From the NCBI GenBank assembly GCA_964415465.1, contig CAYQAL010000003.1, positions 1 through 47,438 on the forward strand: a stretch of 47,438 nucleotides of DNA, in the 5' to 3' direction. Origin of the DNA: JAGOTP01 sp964415465. Its GTDB lineage: Bacteria; Patescibacteriota; Patescibacteriia; 2-12-FULL-60-25. Each line of letters begins with the position of its first letter. Positions within the stretch are counted from its first letter, which is position 1. The notes under the pieces were generated by a model. It saw only the letters and a list, made by a program, of their open reading frames with translations, was not told the DNA's origin and searched no databases. Of this stretch, positions 24,313 through 32,867 are shown in pieces. The position numbers and the translations under genes were made by a program.

Positions 24313-26190
24313 ATGAAATTCCCTGGATTTTTGAAAAAGAAGCGTTTTTGGGCGTTGATTGTTCTCCTCTTGATTGTTGGTGGTTTTGCGTATGGCAAGG
24401 CAACCGCTCCTAAAGGTCCCTTTTACGACACGCAGTTAGTGACGCGGGGCGAGCTGAAGCAGACGGTTGAAGCGACGGGCCAAGTCGTTCCTCAAGCTCG
24501 TATTGATCTGTCTTTTAAAGCTGGTGGCAAAATCACAGCGTTGCCTGCGACGGTAGGCGCGCGTGTAAAGAAGGGCGACATCTTAGCTTCCGTGGATGCA
24601 ACGGATGCAGAGCTTGGGGTGCGCCGCGCGGCAGCAACGGTCTCTTTAGCTCTGGCGAATCTGAGAGCGCGTGAAGCGGGTGAGACAGCTGAGACGATTC
24701 GTATCGCGCAAGCGAGTGTTGATCAGGCAAAGGCGAATCTTCAGAAAGCGCAAAATGATCTTGAAGCGACGAAGCGTTCCGTTCAAGACGAATACGCGGT
24801 TTCGGTCATTGCTCTTGATACAGCACAGAAGGCCTTGGACAATGCATTGAATTCTAATGATCAGTCGGTAGCGAATGGCTACGCTTCATTGCGTACCAGT
24901 CTACAAACAGCTCTTGGTCCGGTTCAGTCTGGGTTGGCGGATGGTGACTTATTGATTGGGGTTGATAACCAGTCTGAGAGTTGGCGTTATTCATTGACGT
25001 TTGGAGCAGGGGATACGTTGTCAGTGCAGAGCGCAAAGAATCAGTATCCGTTGGCCAAAGCTTCGTTCGTACATGCAACCCAGTTGGTGCGTGTTTTGTC
25101 GGCTCAGTCGACAAACTCACAGGTACGTGAAGCTGCAGAGGGGGTTAAGGACGCGTTAACCAAGACGCAGCGTTACGTAGAATTCGTGCAGCGCGCGCTC
25201 ACGGCCACCGTTGCCTCGTCTAACTTCACCGCCTCGGAGATCGCTTCAAAGAAAGCGTTACTTGATGGTGACCATGCGACGCTTGGTGCCCAGCTCACGA
25301 CGATTACAGCCTCTTTGCAGGTAGCAACGAATAATGAATTGGCGCGTACGACGAGTATTGATCAGCTAAAAAATGCACTCGAGACGGCCAAGACGAATGT
25401 GCGTATCGCTGATACGAATCGAACAACACGTGTGCAGACAGCTGAATCCGCTGTTCAGATTCAATCGGCGGCGGTTGCTTCCGCTCAAGCAAGCCTTGAT
25501 CAACGGAAAGCTCCACCACGAGCGGTCGATCTTGCGGCGCTGCGCGCACAGCTTCAGGATGCTCAGACAGCCTATACGCAAGCAACAGAGCGTTTAAACG
25601 ATACTCGCATCGTTGCCCCTGTTGATGGTGTAACTACAGAAGTGGGTCCAAAGATTGGTGAACAAGTGATGGCGGGGGCGAAAGTGATTGGGATGATTGC
25701 AGAAGAGAAGTTTACAATCGAGGCACTTATTCCAGAGTCGGATATTGCAAAGGTGAATGTTGGTCAATTGGCTACTACGACACTTGATTCATTTGGAGAT
25801 AATCAGCCGTTTACGGGAGCGGTGGCAGCAGAATATCCCGACCAAACAAAGGTGCAAGATGCGGTCTACTACAAAGCGATTATTGGGATCGACACACAAG
25901 GGAAAGATGTGAAGCCAGGAATGACGGCCAACGTGACGATTCTTACAGCAGAGCGGCCGGCGACAACGTTATCCATTCCTTCCCGTGCGGTACGTCAGGT
26001 GAATGGAAAGCCCTTTGTTCAGGTTCTAGTGAACGGGCAGCCTGAGGATCGTTCAATTGTGACGGATCTTCGAGCGGATGAAGCCCGTGTCGAAGTGGTG
26101 TCAGGGGTTTCTGAAGGTGAGCAAGTGATCGTGGGTGAATTAACGGCGGATGAGTACGCTGCGCGTCAAAAAGAGCAAGCGGGTACCTAA
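24313..26190 (+). CDS. MacA-like (HlyD family) periplasmic adaptor, long form
   Basis: 625 aa, much longer than typical MacA (about 370). An N-terminal membrane anchor (FWALIVLLLIVGGFAYGKA) is followed by a split barrel-sandwich/lipoyl domain (VEATGQVVPQARIDLSFKAG and DTRIVAPVDGVTTEVGPKIGE). In between lies an Ala/Gln-rich helical hairpin of roughly 300 residues, far longer than in E. coli MacA. The beta-barrel and membrane-proximal domains close the protein (LSIPSRAVRQVNGKPFVQVL). In a cell without a normal outer membrane such adaptors may guide substrates across the wall. It heads an operon with the ATPase (24 nt gap) and two permeases. Confidence 0.88.
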   Translation: MKFPGFLKKKRFWALIVLLLIVGGFAYGKATAPKGPFYDTQLVTRGELKQTVEATGQVVPQARIDLSFKAGGKITALPATVGARVKKGDILASVDATDAELGVRRAAATVSLALANLRAREAGETAETIRIAQASVDQAKANLQKAQNDLEATKRSVQDEYAVSVIALDTAQKALDNALNSNDQSVANGYASLRTSLQTALGPVQSGLADGDLLIGVDNQSESWRYSLTFGAGDTLSVQSAKNQYPLAKASFVHATQLVRVLSAQSTNSQVREAAEGVKDALTKTQRYVEFVQRALTATVASSNFTASEIASKKALLDGDHATLGAQLTTITASLQVATNNELARTTSIDQLKNALETAKTNVRIADTNRTTRVQTAESAVQIQSAAVASAQASLDQRKAPPRAVDLAALRAQLQDAQTAYTQATERLNDTRIVAPVDGVTTEVGPKIGEQVMAGAKVIGMIAEEKFTIEALIPESDIAKVNVGQLATTTLDSFGDNQPFTGAVAAEYPDQTKVQDAVYYKAIIGIDTQGKDVKPGMTANVTILTAERPATTLSIPSRAVRQVNGKPFVQVLVNGQPEDRSIVTDLRADEARVEVVSGVSEGEQVIVGELTADEYAARQKEQAGT

Positions 26191-26214
26191 CGCCTGCCTC
26201 CTTCATTGATCGCT

Positions 26215-26949
26215 ATGAAAAAGACTGAGAATGTCATTGAAATAAAGGATCTGAAGAAAGCCTATGTGAATGAAGAGGTAGAAACTCAGGTCTTGCACGG
26301 TGTCTCGTTTACGATTCCACGAGGTGAATTTGTGTCGATCATGGGCCCTTCTGGATCGGGAAAATCAACACTGATGCAAATCTTGGGACTACTTGATACG
26401 CCGTCGAGCGGAGAGTTTTTGTTCGACGGAAAAAAAGTCTCTGGCTTAGAAGATGATGAACTCTCAACGTTGCGCGGCGAGAAAATAGGGTTCATCTTTC
26501 AAGCCTTCAACCTACTGCCAAAAACATCCGTTCTTGAGAATGTGATGTTGCCGCTCCTGTATTCAGACGTGCCGGTCGCAAAGCGCGTTGCTCTTGCAAA
26601 AAAAGCCATTGCGACCGTTGGGCTTACGCACCGCACAGAGAATCTGTCGAATCAGCTCTCCGGTGGTGAGCGTCAGCGCGTGGCGATTGCTCGTGCGTTG
26701 GTTCGAAATCCTGCCGTCATTTTTGCGGACGAACCGACAGGAAACTTGGATTCCAAATCGGGCAAACAAGTGATGGATATGCTGCTCAAGTTGAACCTGG
26801 AAGAAGGGCACACGATTATTTTGGTCACCCACGAAACCTATACATCTGAATACGCTGAACGCATCCTTACGCTGAAGGATGGCTTACTTCTCTCCGATCG
26901 ACCTGTTACGAATCGCCGTCAGTTAGGGGAAGAAGCGTTGCTTAAATAG
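26215..26949 (+). CDS. MacB/LolD-type ABC transporter ATPase
   Basis: 244 aa. Walker A GPSGSGKST, Q-loop in GFIFQAFNLLP, signature LSGGERQRVAIARAL, Walker B VIFADEPTGNLDS, and H-loop LVTHE are all present. The ATPase of the MacB/FtsE/LolD group powers FtsX-type permeases by mechanotransmission rather than classical transport. In this operon the ATPase is a separate protein, unlike E. coli MacB where it is fused to the permease. Start is ATG 26215 (CGCTATG); an upstream TTG is unlikely. The first permease begins 10 nt after its stop. Confidence 0.94.
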   Translation: MKKTENVIEIKDLKKAYVNEEVETQVLHGVSFTIPRGEFVSIMGPSGSGKSTLMQILGLLDTPSSGEFLFDGKKVSGLEDDELSTLRGEKIGFIFQAFNLLPKTSVLENVMLPLLYSDVPVAKRVALAKKAIATVGLTHRTENLSNQLSGGERQRVAIARALVRNPAVIFADEPTGNLDSKSGKQVMDMLLKLNLEEGHTIILVTHETYTSEYAERILTLKDGLLLSDRPVTNRRQLGEEALLK

Positions 26950-26959
26950 GTTCACTCCT

Positions 26960-28180
26960 ATGAAGATCACGGATCTTGTCGAGAGCGCCTTTAAGAGTTT
27001 ACGTCGTGCGGGAAGTCGGTCTGCCCTCACGATGTTAGGAATCGTGATTGGAATTTTATCCGTGATCTTGGTGCTCTCGATTGGAGAAGCGGCGCAACGG
27101 TATATCATTAACCAAGTGGCAGTGTTTGGATCGGATCTTGTTCAAATTGTGAATGGTCCAAAAGAGCCATCGGCGGGCTCGACGCCTACCGCGTTTGTGA
27201 AGCAGACGCTGACCTTTAAAGACTATCAGGAGTTGCGACGTGAGCCTTGGGTGAAGGAGATTGTGGCGGGCGTGGTTTTAAATGATATCGCTCGTATCAA
27301 CGGGGGAGATGTGTCCGTCTCCATTGCCGGGACAACTCCGGATGAAATCAATATCTACGGGACACGTGTTGCGCGCGGACAGTTTTTTACAGAGACAGAG
27401 CTTGATGGTCGCGCACGTGTAGCGGTACTTGGTTCCAAGATTGCCGATTCAGCATTTGGTCAAGAAGACCCAATTGGGAAAACGGTTAGTGTAAATAAGC
27501 AGTTGTTTCGCATCGTTGGTGTGATGGAAGAGGCGGGAACGAAGTCATTTCAAGATCTGGACAAGCGGGTCTATGTACCCGTGTCTTCGGCGATGGAGGT
27601 CTACAATCGCAAGTTCGTCCAAGGAATTTCGCTGAAGACAGATTTAGCCTTGAGCGATGCGATTCGACGCACAGAAGAGTTCATGCGAGATCGGCACAAT
27701 ATTACTGATGTCAAAGATGACGATTTTCACATACAGACACAAGATGATGCGATTCGGAATACCCAGCAGATCACGAGCATTCTTCAAATCCTGTTAGCCT
27801 CGATTGCTGCCATCTCACTCGTGGTTGGTGGTATTGGGATTATGAACATTATGTATGTGACAGTCACAGAACGAATCAAAGAGATCGGCTTACGAAAATC
27901 GATCGGAGCACGTCGAGGCGACATCTTGGGGCAATTCTTGGTTGAGGCGGTCGTTCTGACGACGCTCGGTGGGATGATCGGTATTATGCTTGGTATTGGG
28001 TTCACATGGCTAGCGATTACGATTATCTCCTCCTTCCAATCCGGATGGTCGTTTGGCGTCTCGTCGACTGGTGTTGTACTTGGGCTCGTTGTCTCAACTG
28101 CCATCGGCATTGTGTTTGGATATGCTCCTGCACGACGGGCGGCAGCGCTTAGTCCGATCGAAGCTTTGCGCCAAGAATAG
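26960..28180 (+). CDS. FtsX/MacB-type ABC permease, first paralogue
   Basis: 406 aa with MacB permease layout: cytoplasmic helix and TM1 at residues ~20-45 (SALTMLGIVIGILSVILVLSIG), a large extracytoplasmic MacB_PCD domain (about 45-270), and three C-terminal TM helices (about 280-400), ending in APARRAAALSPIEALRQE, the conserved terminus. Conserved ERIKEIGLRKSIGARRGDIL couples to the ATPase. The next gene is a close paralogue, with one base between stop and ATG, so the working transporter is likely a heterodimer. Confidence 0.92.
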   Translation: MKITDLVESAFKSLRRAGSRSALTMLGIVIGILSVILVLSIGEAAQRYIINQVAVFGSDLVQIVNGPKEPSAGSTPTAFVKQTLTFKDYQELRREPWVKEIVAGVVLNDIARINGGDVSVSIAGTTPDEINIYGTRVARGQFFTETELDGRARVAVLGSKIADSAFGQEDPIGKTVSVNKQLFRIVGVMEEAGTKSFQDLDKRVYVPVSSAMEVYNRKFVQGISLKTDLALSDAIRRTEEFMRDRHNITDVKDDDFHIQTQDDAIRNTQQITSILQILLASIAAISLVVGGIGIMNIMYVTVTERIKEIGLRKSIGARRGDILGQFLVEAVVLTTLGGMIGIMLGIGFTWLAITIISSFQSGWSFGVSSTGVVLGLVVSTAIGIVFGYAPARRAAALSPIEALRQE

Positions 28181-28181
28181 T

Positions 28182-29420
28182 ATGAAATTCCGAGACCTCT
28201 TTTCTATTGCGCAAGAAAGCATTCGCCGCACGCGTGGTCGTGCCATGTTGACGATGTTAGGAATCGTCATTGGAATTGCGTCTGTGATTGTGATGTTGTC
28301 CATCGGTCAAGCAGCTGAGGGCTACTTACTCTCTCAAATAGCCTCATTTGGCTCAGACATGATTTTTGTCGCGAATGGACAAGGGGATACAAAAGAAGGG
28401 GGTCCTCCAAGTAACAATATCAAAGAGAGTTTGACGACGGAGGATTACCACGCGCTGCGTAAGCTTCCGTGGGTAAAAGCTGTCACTCCGTCTGTGATTG
28501 TGAGTGATTTGCTGACAGTAGACTCTGTGAATGTGCTTGCTCAGGTCAGTGGAAGCGCTCCTGAGGAGGTTGCTGTCTACTCTCTCCGTCCAGCGAGCGG
28601 TCGTTTTTTTGATGAAGACGATATGATCTCGCGACGAGCGGTGATGGTGATGGGTCCAGCGATTGCGAAGCGCATGTTTGGTACGATTGATCCAATTGGC
28701 CAAACGATTCGGCTTGGAAAAAAGACATATCGAGTCATCGGAGTGATGGAGCCGGGAGGAACGCGTTTTTTTAGCAACGTAGATGACCAGGTGTATATTC
28801 CATTCACAACGGCACTCGAGCAGTATAACCGATCAAATGTGAACTTTATCTCGTTGAAACCGGTCTCTGGGGTACATGTCCGTGACGCGATGGAGCGCAC
28901 GCGTATTGCGTTGCGTGATACGCACCGAATCGATAATCCAGCAGGCATCCTTTCGAAGGATGATTTTCGTGTCGCCTCGCAAGAAGATGCGATTCGAAGC
29001 GCGGGTGCGATTGGACAGGTGCTCCAGATTCTTCTTGCTTCCGTCGCCGCAATTTCGCTGATTGTGGGAGGGATCGGCATTATGAATATTATGTTGGTCA
29101 CGGTGACGGAACGCACGCGAGAAATCGGGTTACGAAAATCGATCGGGGCAAGAAGAGGGGATATTTTAGGGCAGTTTATTCTTGAAGCGGTTTGCCTTAC
29201 GTTTATCGGTGGAGTGGTTGGGATTCTGGCGGGACTTGTCTTGTCGTACGGAGGCGTCGCGATTATTTCCCGATTTCAGACAGGATGGAGTTTGGTTTTT
29301 CCGGGAAATGCCATCCTTCTTGCGACAGCTGTGTCTACGGGAATCGGGTTAGTCTTCGGCTACTATCCAGCACGCAAGGCGGCTACACTCTCTCCGATTG
29401 AAGCTCTGCGCTATGAATAA
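28182..29420 (+). CDS. FtsX/MacB-type ABC permease, second paralogue
   Basis: 412 aa, same layout as the preceding gene with about half identical residues by eye: TM1 AMLTMLGIVIGIASVIVMLSIG, periplasmic MacB_PCD domain, SIGARRGDILGQFILEAV and terminal YPARKAATLSPIEALRYE. The periplasmic domain differs more than the membrane part. Start is ATG 28182 (ATAGTATG); the longer frame back to 28053 lies in the first permease and is not used. The last 8 nt overlap the following methyltransferase start (ATGAATAA). Confidence 0.92.
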   Translation: MKFRDLFSIAQESIRRTRGRAMLTMLGIVIGIASVIVMLSIGQAAEGYLLSQIASFGSDMIFVANGQGDTKEGGPPSNNIKESLTTEDYHALRKLPWVKAVTPSVIVSDLLTVDSVNVLAQVSGSAPEEVAVYSLRPASGRFFDEDDMISRRAVMVMGPAIAKRMFGTIDPIGQTIRLGKKTYRVIGVMEPGGTRFFSNVDDQVYIPFTTALEQYNRSNVNFISLKPVSGVHVRDAMERTRIALRDTHRIDNPAGILSKDDFRVASQEDAIRSAGAIGQVLQILLASVAAISLIVGGIGIMNIMLVTVTERTREIGLRKSIGARRGDILGQFILEAVCLTFIGGVVGILAGLVLSYGGVAIISRFQTGWSLVFPGNAILLATAVSTGIGLVFGYYPARKAATLSPIEALRYE

Positions 29421-29940
29421 TGTTCGCGAACTCGCCGTCTCTGTTCTTTCATTGGTGATCACCCTGGGTGGGACCTATCTTGTAGCCCGCTCGTTTGGTG
29501 GACTCTTCGCTGGTGCGCCGTACGTGCCTGTTCGCAAAAAGGATATCGAAGATGCGATGAACCTGGCCAAGATCAAGCCAGGGGAGTGGATGACGGATTT
29601 AGGTTGCGGCGATGGCCGCGTGCTCCTAGGCGCGCTTGAACGAGGTGCAAGCGTCGTGGGCTACGAAATCAGTCCCATTCTGACCTGGATCTCCCGCTAC
29701 CGTGTTCGGCGTTTTAAAGACCGAGCGACAATTCTTCGAAAAGATTTCTTCCACGAAGATCTCTCCAAATTTGACGTTATTTGCGTCTTTGCCTTGATTC
29801 GTTTGATGCCACGCCTAGAAGAACAATTGAACCGACAGGGGAAGCCAGGGGTACGAGTCGTAAGTTTCGCCTTCGATATGCCTGGTTGGAAGCTTGTTGA
29901 GCAAAAGGGAATGGCAAAGCTGTTCGTAAAACCATCCTAA
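29413..29940 (+). CDS. Membrane-anchored FAM173-like methyltransferase
   Basis: 175 aa. An N-terminal TM helix (ELAVSVLSLVITLGGTYLVARS) is followed by a compact SAM-binding fold. Motif I DLGCGDGRVLLGALERGASVVGYEISP closely matches the FAM173/ATPSC-KMT type (GCGDGRV ... GYExxP), and FDVICVFALIRLMPRLEEQL and GVRVVSFAFDMPGWKL continue the pattern. In eukaryotes that family methylates lysine of a membrane ATP synthase subunit; bacterial members are uncharacterised. It overlaps the permease gene by 8 nt, so it belongs to the efflux operon. Substrate may be a membrane protein, by inference. Confidence 0.7.
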   Translation: MNNVRELAVSVLSLVITLGGTYLVARSFGGLFAGAPYVPVRKKDIEDAMNLAKIKPGEWMTDLGCGDGRVLLGALERGASVVGYEISPILTWISRYRVRRFKDRATILRKDFFHEDLSKFDVICVFALIRLMPRLEEQLNRQGKPGVRVVSFAFDMPGWKLVEQKGMAKLFVKPS

Positions 29941-29957
29941 AACCATAAATAGCAAAA

Positions 29958-30038
29958 CTGGGAGCATGAGCGCCTGAACACGCGAACAGTGATTGAAGCG
30001 AAGCGCTTGAGAGCGTGTGAAGGGGCTCATGCTCCCAG
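29958..30038 (-). repeat. Structured element B (conserved 81-nt hairpin)
   Basis: On the minus strand: outer stem CTGGGAGCATGAGC plus C mismatch plus CCT, paired with AGG and the 14-nt complement; TC/TC internal loop; ACACGC/GCGTGT 6-bp stem; apical part with CAAGCGCTTCGCT. Followed by TTTTGCTATTT. The stems differ from element A at most positions yet stay paired. Lies between a convergent methyltransferase and tRNA-Val. Confidence 0.7.
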
Positions 30039-30083
30039 CTTCGTATATACGCAAAAGCCACAGCGTTTACTGTGGCTTTCACA

Positions 30084-30160
30084 TGGTGCGCGTATCTGGA
30101 TTCGAACCAGAGACCTCCACAATGTCAATGTGGCGCTCTAACCAACTGAGCTATACGCGC
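30084..30160 (-). tRNA. tRNA-Val (GAC)
   Basis: 77 nt including the encoded CCA. Acceptor GCGCGTA/TACGCGC, D-arm GCTC/GAGC, anticodon stem CCACA/TGTGG with loop TTGACAT (anticodon GAC), and T-arm TCTGG-TTCGAAT-CCAGA. All standard stems pair. Confidence 0.97.
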
Positions 30161-30177
30161 AAGTTTTGAACGTCAGG

Positions 30178-30206
30178 ATCATAGACGAATTGAGTCGATT
30201 GGTCAA
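30178..30206 (-). promoter_or_regulatory. Promoter of tRNA-Val
   Basis: Minus strand TTGACC (30206-30201), 17-nt spacer, TATGAT (30183-30178), 18 nt upstream of the tRNA. Confidence 0.75.
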
Positions 30207-30235
30207 CCGGGTTGTAGACGTTTTGGTGGGTATGC

Positions 30236-30241
30236 TATCCT
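30236..30241 (+). promoter_or_regulatory. Extended -10 for the downstream membrane-protein gene
   Basis: TGCTATCCT: extended -10 motif (TGnTAnnnT), about 40 nt before the ATG at 30282. A TTGTAG 18 nt upstream may be the -35. Confidence 0.45.
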
Positions 30242-30281
30242 AAGGACAAATCCTTAATTCTTCCCTTCTCAGTTCTTTTCT

Positions 30282-30743
30282 ATGGACGAAGTCCGCCCTC
30301 TCCGCCGCCGTACGGTTCGCCGCCGCAGCGCCCCCGCTCCTGTTGCCATGGATGAAAGCATTTCTGCAACGCCTGAACAGGTGGAGGCGGTGTGCGGTCA
30401 CTCAGCCTGCGGAACGAGCTGCAACGTGCACTACGCTGGTCCTACGACCTCGATCGGTGACCATCACTCCTACCATGCTGCTCGCGGCTCCAACCATGTC
30501 TGGGCTGCAGCGATCGTGAGTGGTTTAGCCGTTGTGTTGACCGGTGCAGTGGCCTATAGCTCGGTTGAAGCTAGCTCTACTACGACTGCTTCGAATAGTG
30601 CTGTCGTTGTTCAGACCGAAGTCGATCGTTTGGTTGAACGGTTGAACACCTTGGAAGTTCAGCTTCGTGATGTAAAGACCGCTTGCGCCAATGGAGGAGA
30701 GAATCAGTTACCAACTACCCCTCCTTCCGTCAACGGACGTTAA
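30282..30743 (+). CDS. Hypothetical single-pass membrane protein with coiled coil
   Basis: 153 aa. A basic N-terminus (LRRRTVRRRSAP) and a Cys/His-containing segment (VCGHSACGTSCNVHYAG, HHSYHAARGSNH) precede one TM helix at about 72-92 (AAAIVSGLAVVLTGAVAYSS). A short coiled coil follows (VDRLVERLNTLEVQLRDVKTAC) and a Pro/Asn tail. The Cys/His cluster could bind metal on the cytoplasmic side. No family recognised. Start is TCTATG; a strong bidirectional terminator follows. Confidence 0.65.
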   Translation: MDEVRPLRRRTVRRRSAPAPVAMDESISATPEQVEAVCGHSACGTSCNVHYAGPTTSIGDHHSYHAARGSNHVWAAAIVSGLAVVLTGAVAYSSVEASSTTTASNSAVVVQTEVDRLVERLNTLEVQLRDVKTACANGGENQLPTTPPSVNGR

Positions 30744-30759
30744 TTGAATAGATACGAAT

Positions 30760-30788
30760 AAACGACCACCCAAAAAAGGTGGTCGTTT
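30760..30788. terminator. Bidirectional terminator
   Basis: AAACGACCACC (30760-30770), loop CAAAAAA, GGTGGTCGTTT (30778-30788): perfect 11-bp stem between convergent genes, T-rich ends both ways. Confidence 0.8.
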
Positions 30789-31596
30789 AGTGCAGGGTAG
30801 AACGCTTGGCTTCTTTGACGTGTTTCAAATACGCAACCAAGATAAAGCTGATAATCACGAGCAGATACCACGAGCTGATGATTTTAAAAGAAACAAGGCT
30901 CCAAGCTTCTCCCTGATGGGGATATTCCCAGGCGCCAAGATAGGTTGAGATGTTCTCCGCGATCCAAATGAAAAACGCAATCAGGAGAAAGGAGAAGCTA
31001 ATCGGCATACGATACGTTCTCTCAGTAATGGTGAACTCAATCCAAACTTTCCAAAAGACTACGAATACAAGGGGGATGAGAATCCAGCGGATATCGGGCA
31101 GAAATTCATTTGTAAAGAAGTTCAGGTAGATAGCGCAGGCCAAGGCGGCACTCGTGGTATAGCGGATTGGGCCGGTGAGCTTGAGTCGCATGATACGCCA
31201 AGCTTGGCTGATGTAGCTTCCAACGGCTGCGTACATGAATCCACTGTAGAGAGGCACGGTCGCAATCTTAAAAAAGCCAGGCTCTGGATACGACCAACCA
31301 CCAATCGCTGGATGTGTTTTGAAGAGTTCAAGACATAGGCCGATGAGGTGAAAGAGAGCAATGGTTTTGATTTCATCTTTCGTTTCAACCCGCGTGAGGT
31401 ATAAGATAATTTGCAGGAGTAGCGCCGAAACGAAAAGGAAGTCGTACCGATGAATGGGACCAAGCGGAAGGTAATTCGATGCAAATAAGAGAATAAAGAA
31501 GGAGCCAGCGAAGACACAGGCTCGTGCTTGTTTTACACCAAATATCAAAAAATCCTTAATGAAGAGGCTGAGTCGGCTGCTTTTTGACGAGCGCAT
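30787..31596 (-). CDS. DUF817 family membrane protein
   Basis: 269 aa with about eight hydrophobic helices. The family is recognised from FGVKQARACVFAGSFFILLF near the N-terminus, KTHPAIGGWSYPEPGFFKIATVPLYSGFMYAAVGSYI in the middle, and YLGAWEYPHQGEAWSLVSFKIISSWYLL near the end, typical of YoaT/DUF817. Function unknown; members are integral membrane proteins of many Gram-positive and CPR bacteria. It follows ybaK by 59 nt on the same strand. Start ATG after CCAGT. Confidence 0.85.
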   Translation of the reverse strand: MRSSKSSRLSLFIKDFLIFGVKQARACVFAGSFFILLFASNYLPLGPIHRYDFLFVSALLLQIILYLTRVETKDEIKTIALFHLIGLCLELFKTHPAIGGWSYPEPGFFKIATVPLYSGFMYAAVGSYISQAWRIMRLKLTGPIRYTTSAALACAIYLNFFTNEFLPDIRWILIPLVFVVFWKVWIEFTITERTYRMPISFSFLLIAFFIWIAENISTYLGAWEYPHQGEAWSLVSFKIISSWYLLVIISFILVAYLKHVKEAKRSTLH

Positions 31597-31655
31597 ACTG
31601 GGTTTGTAGGTAGAGAAAATCGTCTTGAAACTTCTAAGTCGTAGGATGACTTGCT

Positions 31656-32132
31656 TTAAAGTTGCACAAAGCGGAGCGCGTTTCCGCGCCAGTCGAGGAA
31701 GGCTTTTACATCCTCACGTTTCAGAACGACGGTCGCGGTGTTCACGAGCGGGTGCATCTGGAGTTGCTCGTGTTTCCAAAGATCTTCGTCGATGACCACG
31801 AGTAATTCTTTGCGCGCATCATATATCAAGCCGAGCAGTGTCACGGACCCGGGCGTTACGCCTAAATATTCCAACATTCGTTCAGGTGACGCGAAGCTCA
31901 CTTTCTCTCCCAGAATGGATTCTAGTTTTTTCAAGTCGGCTTTTTTCTCGTTCGATACAACGACTAAAAAATGCTTGTCATCTTTCCGATTTCGAAGAAA
32001 CAGGTTCTTGCAGATGCCCCCGGGCACATGTGCGCAGTGTAGTTCTGCTTCCGCACACGTAAACACAGCCGGATGATCGTAGCGGGTGTAGGGGAGACTG
32101 AGTGAGTCCAAAATCTGATAAATATCAGCCAT
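31656..32132 (-). CDS. YbaK/ProX-type aminoacyl-tRNA editing protein
   Basis: 158 aa trans-editing domain that hydrolyses mis-acylated tRNA, in ProX-type members Ala-tRNA(Pro). Hallmarks: YTRYDHPAVFTCAEAELHCAHVPGGICKNLFLRNRKDDKHFLVVV, a conserved lysine in that segment, GVTPGSVTLLGLIYD, and HPLVNTATVVLKREDVKAFL at the end. The GICKNLFL motif favours ProX over YbaK. It is between the HD protein (21 nt) and DUF817 on the same strand. Start GTATG. Confidence 0.85.
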   Translation of the reverse strand: MADIYQILDSLSLPYTRYDHPAVFTCAEAELHCAHVPGGICKNLFLRNRKDDKHFLVVVSNEKKADLKKLESILGEKVSFASPERMLEYLGVTPGSVTLLGLIYDARKELLVVIDEDLWKHEQLQMHPLVNTATVVLKREDVKAFLDWRGNALRFVQL

Positions 32133-32153
32133 ACAAAAAGATGAATGAAGGTC

Positions 32154-32786
32154 TTAGGTTGCGCGTCGTTTGTGCTCAGCTAGAATCTCTGGAGAAAGTA
32201 AGTGCGCTCTGCTCGATGCGTTCAGTTTTTGAAACGTTTTCTCATCAACGAAGGCTTTAAACTTCTCCAGGAATGCGTCAAATCGGTAACGCTCATCGCG
32301 GTAGTAAACAGCAACGCTAAAGTCTTCATCCGTCCATTTATCCATATCCATGACAAGATACTGTAAGCATCCCTCAAGATAATCGATTGCACGAACAAAC
32401 TTCGACTCCATTGTCTCACCGAGTTCTTGTTCTTCCCAAAGCTGTAGAAGCTCTTGTTTTGTCTCTCCTTCGAGTGGCTCAAGGAGATATTCCATCGCTT
32501 TCTGTTCTGCAAGATGCTTGTCTTCCGAGCGAAACGTTCCCTGCTGCTCAGTAAGAGGGATATCGCCAGTCACCGCTTCGGCTAGATCATGAAGAACGAT
32601 CATTTTTAATACACGTTCCCGATTCAGTGGAACGGTGATCTTCTCAAACAAACTCATTGCTACCAAGCACGACATCCAAGAGTGATCTGCGACGCTTTCT
32701 TGCTGCCTGGAGTTGCTGTGCCATGAAGCGCGGACAGTCGCTTTGAGCTTTTCTGCTCGAACGAAAAAATCGAGGATGGATTGCAT
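32154..32786 (-). CDS. HD-domain hydrolase (HDDC2/YfbR-like)
   Basis: 210 aa. Metal-binding H...HD...D pattern: SVADHSWMSCLVAM, VLHDLAEAVTGDIP, and a downstream AIDYLEGCLQYL. The combination resembles HDDC2/YfbR 5'-deoxynucleotidases, which cut deoxynucleoside monophosphates, but specificity cannot be decided. Start at ATG 32786 (MQSILDFFVRAEKLK), which begins the conserved part; a frame from 32804 adds six residues. First gene of a minus-strand cluster with ybaK and DUF817. Confidence 0.82.
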   Translation of the reverse strand: MQSILDFFVRAEKLKATVRASWHSNSRQQESVADHSWMSCLVAMSLFEKITVPLNRERVLKMIVLHDLAEAVTGDIPLTEQQGTFRSEDKHLAEQKAMEYLLEPLEGETKQELLQLWEEQELGETMESKFVRAIDYLEGCLQYLVMDMDKWTDEDFSVAVYYRDERYRFDAFLEKFKAFVDEKTFQKLNASSRAHLLSPEILAEHKRRAT

Positions 32787-32867
32787 AAAGGGAGCGTATA
32801 GCAAAAGCCTTTTGGTTTAAAGAGAGCTAGTTTTGCCACCCTATTGATGCTATGTTCTACTCAGTCT

